This document shows positions 30,821 to 34,121 of a stretch of DNA of 34,121 bases, piece by piece. A model generated the notes under the pieces. The model searched no databases, was not told the origin of the DNA, and saw only the letters and a list, made by a program, of their open reading frames with translations. The DNA is from Stramenopiles sp. TOSAG23-2 (Eukaryota > Sar), in NCBI GenBank assembly GCA_900128395.1, contig LT649352.1:1-34121 (forward strand), given 5' to 3'. The stretch's first letter is position 1. Every line of letters starts with the position of its first letter. The translations under genes and the position numbers were made by a program.

Positions 30821-31010
30821 TGACAATGCTATGTACCTACTAACGAACACCTGACTGCTATGTACCTCCTAAATGGTATACAATGCTATGTACACACTAA
30901 ATAACATGACTGCTATGTACCTACTAAATAACATGCCTGCTATGTACCTACTAAATAACATGCCTGCTATGTACCTCCCAGATGCTATGTACCTACTAAA
31001 TAATTATTTT
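30821..31010 (-). repeat. 27-bp tandem repeat array
   Basis: On the plus strand the unit is CTGCTATGTACCT, then ACTAAATAACATGC. GCTATGTAC begins at 30828, 30857, 30885, 30912, 30939, 30966 and 30984, so the spacing is 29, 28, 27, 27, 27 and 18. The copies at 30912-30965 are the most regular, and outer ones decay. ACCTACTAAATAACAT recurs once more at 31086-31101. The minus-strand core AGGTACATAGCA matches motifs at 812-958 and 16581-16603. Confidence 0.7.
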
Positions 31011-31132
31011 CACATCCTGTATGATACCTCCCTACTAACACCTGATGCCTGATGCCTTTTGTACCTTATACCTTCGCTTAGATATACCTACTAAATAACA
31101 TCTTCTTTGCTGTGCTATGTCTATAGTAAAGA

Positions 31133-31172
31133 TATAAGACTACAGAAAATTATACTTAATGTTCAAAAATAT
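31133..31172 (+). repeat. dispersed repeat, copy 2
   Basis: The partner of 16283-16331: TATAAGACTAC, about 18 bases, then TTCAAAAATATA, with about four substitutions in 40 bases. Confidence 0.55.
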
Positions 31173-31424
31173 AGGCGAAATGGCCCGAGGTGTTTCGAGT
31201 TTCTACCTTAACCTCTACTATTATTGTTGCTATTACATTATTAACATTGGTTATTATTGGAAAAATTTATTATTTATTATATTTATATATATATCCACAG
31301 TATAATTATTGGAACATAGACATCTACAACAACGAGAGATACACAATTACATCATGTCTATTTATCAATTATTATCATTACATGTATAAATATTTATTAT
31401 AATCATCAAGGAAAACCTATTAAT

Positions 31425-33879
31425 ATGGAAAAGCGGCCACGTTCACCCACATTAAACGAATTACCAACATCTCCATCACTAAAAGTTCAAAAACGAAATC
31501 CAACGGAAGAGAACCGTAGTGTGCCAGCTACTACAGGAGGCACTGATGTCGAAATTGGGACATTAAATAGCACGAACATTGATTTAATAAATACATTTCT
31601 TTCTCCTAGTAGCAAAAATAATGATTCGTTTCCAATAAGTAGAAACAGCAGCGAAAGTACTGTTAGTCGGTCAACCTCAAGAAGTAGTGACGAGCTAGTA
31701 ACTTCAGAATTAGCAACCATGACAACGATGACTACTAACAATAAAACCATAGCATCAACAGCTATAAACGTAACCCCGCAACATTCTAATAGAGCCATTG
31801 GAAAAGCAAATATCAAAACAAAAAAAAGTTCGTCACCAAGACCCCCGTCATTAAAAATTAATATTGCATCTTCAAATACGTTTGAACGACCTAGTGCAAT
31901 ATTGCCAGCTATTAAGACACCTGTTAGTGTGAAAAGTGAACGGGCAACACAATTGCACCGTGCAGTTTTATCAAGAAACATCACAGATGTTGATACAATT
32001 TTAAAAACTACAGGATTTTCTTTAATTAACAAGCAAGATGATAATGGCTACACTGCTTTGATGTCTGCGGCTGCATTGGCAGACAGTAAAGTAGGATTAG
32101 CAATATGTAAATTATTATTAAATGAGAATGCTGACGTTGATTTGTTTGATCATGAAGGCTTCACTGCATTTCACTGGGCGAGTGCAGTGGGCAACGATGC
32201 CATTTGTATCTACTTAGCAACGGAAACTGCTATTGATGTAAATGCAAGAAGTAAGTATAAATATTAGATTAAAATGAAAAAAACTGCAAAGGAAACTAAC
32301 CATGTCCAACGTATCAATACAAATCGTAAATGGCATATTTTTACATGTAGGCAATAACGGTGATACGGCATTACATCGTGCATCTCGTTTAGGTATGGAA
32401 AAAACCATTAAAACAATAATTGAGAAATGTGGTACAAAGTTGGATACCAACATTCGAAACAACCGTTCTTTAACGGCATTTGATGTTGCTGGAATGTTTG
32501 AAAATGGTCGCAAACATGTGCTATTTCGCAAAAAATCACGGCGTGCGCTGGCAAGTGCAATTGGTGGAGAACATTTAAAATCATTAATTTTGCATCATGA
32601 TGATTGTAACCAACATGTAACACCAGATGGTCATTATGAAGGGACGGAAAGAATTCCAGCAATATTGAAACATTTAAAAGATGATAAAACAATGAAAAGC
32701 CCATTATGCTTAATAACATCAGATTTTCCAAAATTAAAGAAAGAATTTTTATTATATGCACATTCAAAAACATACGTAGATGTCGTTTACAACTTGCATG
32801 AAACAGTAACATCCACAGGGAAAGCAATGCCATTTACACCAAGAGTCAAGGAAGGTGTGCAACATGTACCTAGTAAAAAAAGTTGGAGTGATACTAGTTT
32901 TAGCCCTGGATCCTTAAGTGCGGCATTATATGCTGCTGGTGGTGCAGTGCATGCGGTGGAGAAAGTGATGAATGGTGAACGTCGCAATGCATTTGTATTA
33001 ACTCGACCACCTGGTCACCATGCCGGTTTAAATGGTTTAGAGGAGGAAAGTAAATCATGTGGTTTTTGTATATTTAATAACGTAGCAATTGCAGCATTAT
33101 ATGCAATTAAGCATAAATTAGCGAAACGAGTTGCCATTATTGATTTCGATGTGCATCATGGGCAAGGCACGGAAGAAATTATTGAACATATAAATCAACC
33201 TGAGAATTTATTATTTGTTAGTTCCCATTTATTTCAAAAGACAAAAGGATATGAATTTTATCCTGGTACAGGTAAGGAAATGGGAAAGTTAGAAGAAAAT
33301 ATAATCAACGTACCATTGGCACCGCTATGGACAAAAGGTTCTAATACACCAACAAGTAGTGGTGGATTATCATCTACACGCTCTGGCAAAGCAAAAGCTA
33401 ACGTTTCAAATGAAAGAAAAAGCAATAATAATCATAATAAAAATGAGAAACAATCTCCACGTATTCCAACTCTTGGTGTTAGTTGTTGTTGTGGTATGGG
33501 CAGACAGTGTTGGAAAAATCAAATTGAAAACCGCGTATTACCAGCTGTACGAGCATTTAATCCAGATTTAATTTTATTATCTGCTGGTTTTGATGCTGGA
33601 AAACATGATGTTGGTAATATGAATTTATTAGATGAATTGAAACCACGAGTTGGAATGGATTTAAGTGTAGAGGATTATACATGGTTAACCGATAAAATAA
33701 ATAATGTTGCTAATTTATGTTGCGATGGACGCGTTGTTTCTGTATTAGAAGGTGGTTCTGGACGATGGACACGAAGACGAAATGGGAACATGACAGAATT
33801 TGTGATTGATCGTACATTATTAGCAGATAATTGTACTGCACATATACGAGCAATGGTTGGTAATTATTTTGATGATTGA
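31425..33879 (+). CDS. ankyrin-repeat histone deacetylase, class II-like (two exons)
   Basis: Exon 1 is 31425-32250 and exon 2 is 32351-33879, joined in phase 1 to give 784 aa. The splice rebuilds an ankyrin repeat (DVNAR-S-NNGDTALHRASRLG). Residues 1-170 are a Ser/Thr-rich disordered region. About four ankyrin repeats lie at 173-320. The arginase-fold deacetylase domain spans about 353-750: HHDDCNQHVTPDGHYEG, RPPGHHA at 494-500, GFCIFNNVAIAA, IIDFDVHHGQGT with Zn ligands Asp542 and His544, and LLSAGFDAG with Zn ligand Asp690. The catalytic-tyrosine motif EGGY reads EGGS, with Ser745. A low-complexity insert of about 40 residues (606-646, Ser/Gly then Asn/Lys-rich) sits between NVPL and the RVLPAVRAF helix. 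It probably deacetylates, or only binds, acetyl-lysine on histones or other proteins. Location is unknown. Confidence 0.93.
32251..32350 (+). other. intron of the ankyrin-HDAC gene (100 bp)
   Basis: The donor GTAAGTATAA starts at 32251 and the acceptor ACATGTAG ends at 32350. The intron carries in-frame stops. Removal joins two halves of an ankyrin repeat. Confidence 0.92.
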
Positions 33880-34121
33880 GAGAGGGTGTAAAATGTAATG
33901 AAAATTAATGAACACAAAACATTACTGTCCAGTAATAAAAATATACTCTTCTCGGTAAAATAAAAAAATATAATCATATCACAGAACATATACCAAATAG
34001 TTTATATTTTTATACATTATATAAAATGTTCTCTTATACTCATATATTATATAAATTTCTTTTACACCCGTTCATTAACATCTCAAATCAAAAATGATTT
34101 ATAAAGTTTTAGTAAAAAATC

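Larger units (their letters stand above)
30450..31424. other. divergent intergenic region between calnexin and ankyrin-HDAC genes
   Basis: The promoter side of both genes. It contains the 27-bp tandem array (30821-31010), copy 2 of the dispersed repeat (31133-31172) and AT-rich leader sequence. Open frames at 30649-30843 and 31190-31402 begin at GTG, not ATG, and lack family features. Confidence 0.6.

Noticed and set aside
30649..30843. Open frame beginning VRFGAILFNIATPVVLYRSLQ
   Set aside because: The start is not an ATG, there is no family match, and it runs into the tandem-repeat region. Probably chance.
31190..31402. Hydrophobic open frame resembling a signal-anchored peptide before the HDAC gene
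   Set aside because: It begins at GTG with an in-frame stop just upstream and no ATG. An ATG at 31180 is in another frame that stops soon. It lies next to repeat DNA.

Overview
The window is nuclear DNA of an AT-rich unicellular eukaryote. Genes are closely packed on both strands, and most are single-exon. Three short introns with GT-AG borders are visible, at 25346-25511, 29710-30188 (minus strand) and 32251-32350. TAA and TGA act as stops in the standard code. An AP2-bearing chromatin protein, a PDCT/ROD1-like lipid enzyme, an FKBP-like protein, ankyrin proteins and sparse introns together suggest a stramenopile, perhaps a diatom. That assignment is inference only.

Layout: a small secreted peptide gene (467-676, +) precedes a huge uninterrupted CDS (1277-14218, +, 4313 aa). 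This CDS encodes a multi-domain chromatin protein in the order bromodomain, AP2, DDT, ARID, HMG-like, WHIM1, WHIM2, PDZ, WSD/WHIM3-like, AP2 and C2H2 fingers. A convergent gene for a secreted Gln/His-rich protein follows (14699-15658, -). Next come a mitochondrial NAD formate dehydrogenase of bacterial type (16886-18163, +), a small C-terminally anchored membrane protein (18815-19099, -), a PDCT/ROD1-like PAP2-family lipid enzyme (19375-20562, +), a membrane-anchored degenerate FKBP (21268-21996, -) and an internally duplicated ankyrin protein (22448-23947, -). The right third holds a two-exon DUF1295/steroid-reductase-like membrane protein (24653-25619, +), a class-C beta-lactamase-fold serine hydrolase (26275-27657, +), two-exon calnexin (28216-30449, -) and a two-exon ankyrin-histone deacetylase fusion (31425-33879, +).

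The genes do not form one pathway. Two concern chromatin (the giant DDT/WHIM protein and the ankyrin-HDAC), and several act in the ER or membranes (calnexin, FKBP-like, PDCT-like, DUF1295). Most intergenic DNA is low-complexity AT, but it carries real structure. There is a foldback element with 62-bp arms (15912-16172), a 27-bp tandem array whose core motif recurs in two other intergenic regions, a diverged ~40-bp repeat pair 15 kb apart, a diverged tandem duplication (20696-21211), and a 9-mer, TACTTCGTA, that I found six times, always downstream of genes.

The best candidates for something undescribed are the domain architecture of the 4313-aa protein, the loss of the catalytic tyrosine in the HDAC, and the 3'-flank 9-mer.
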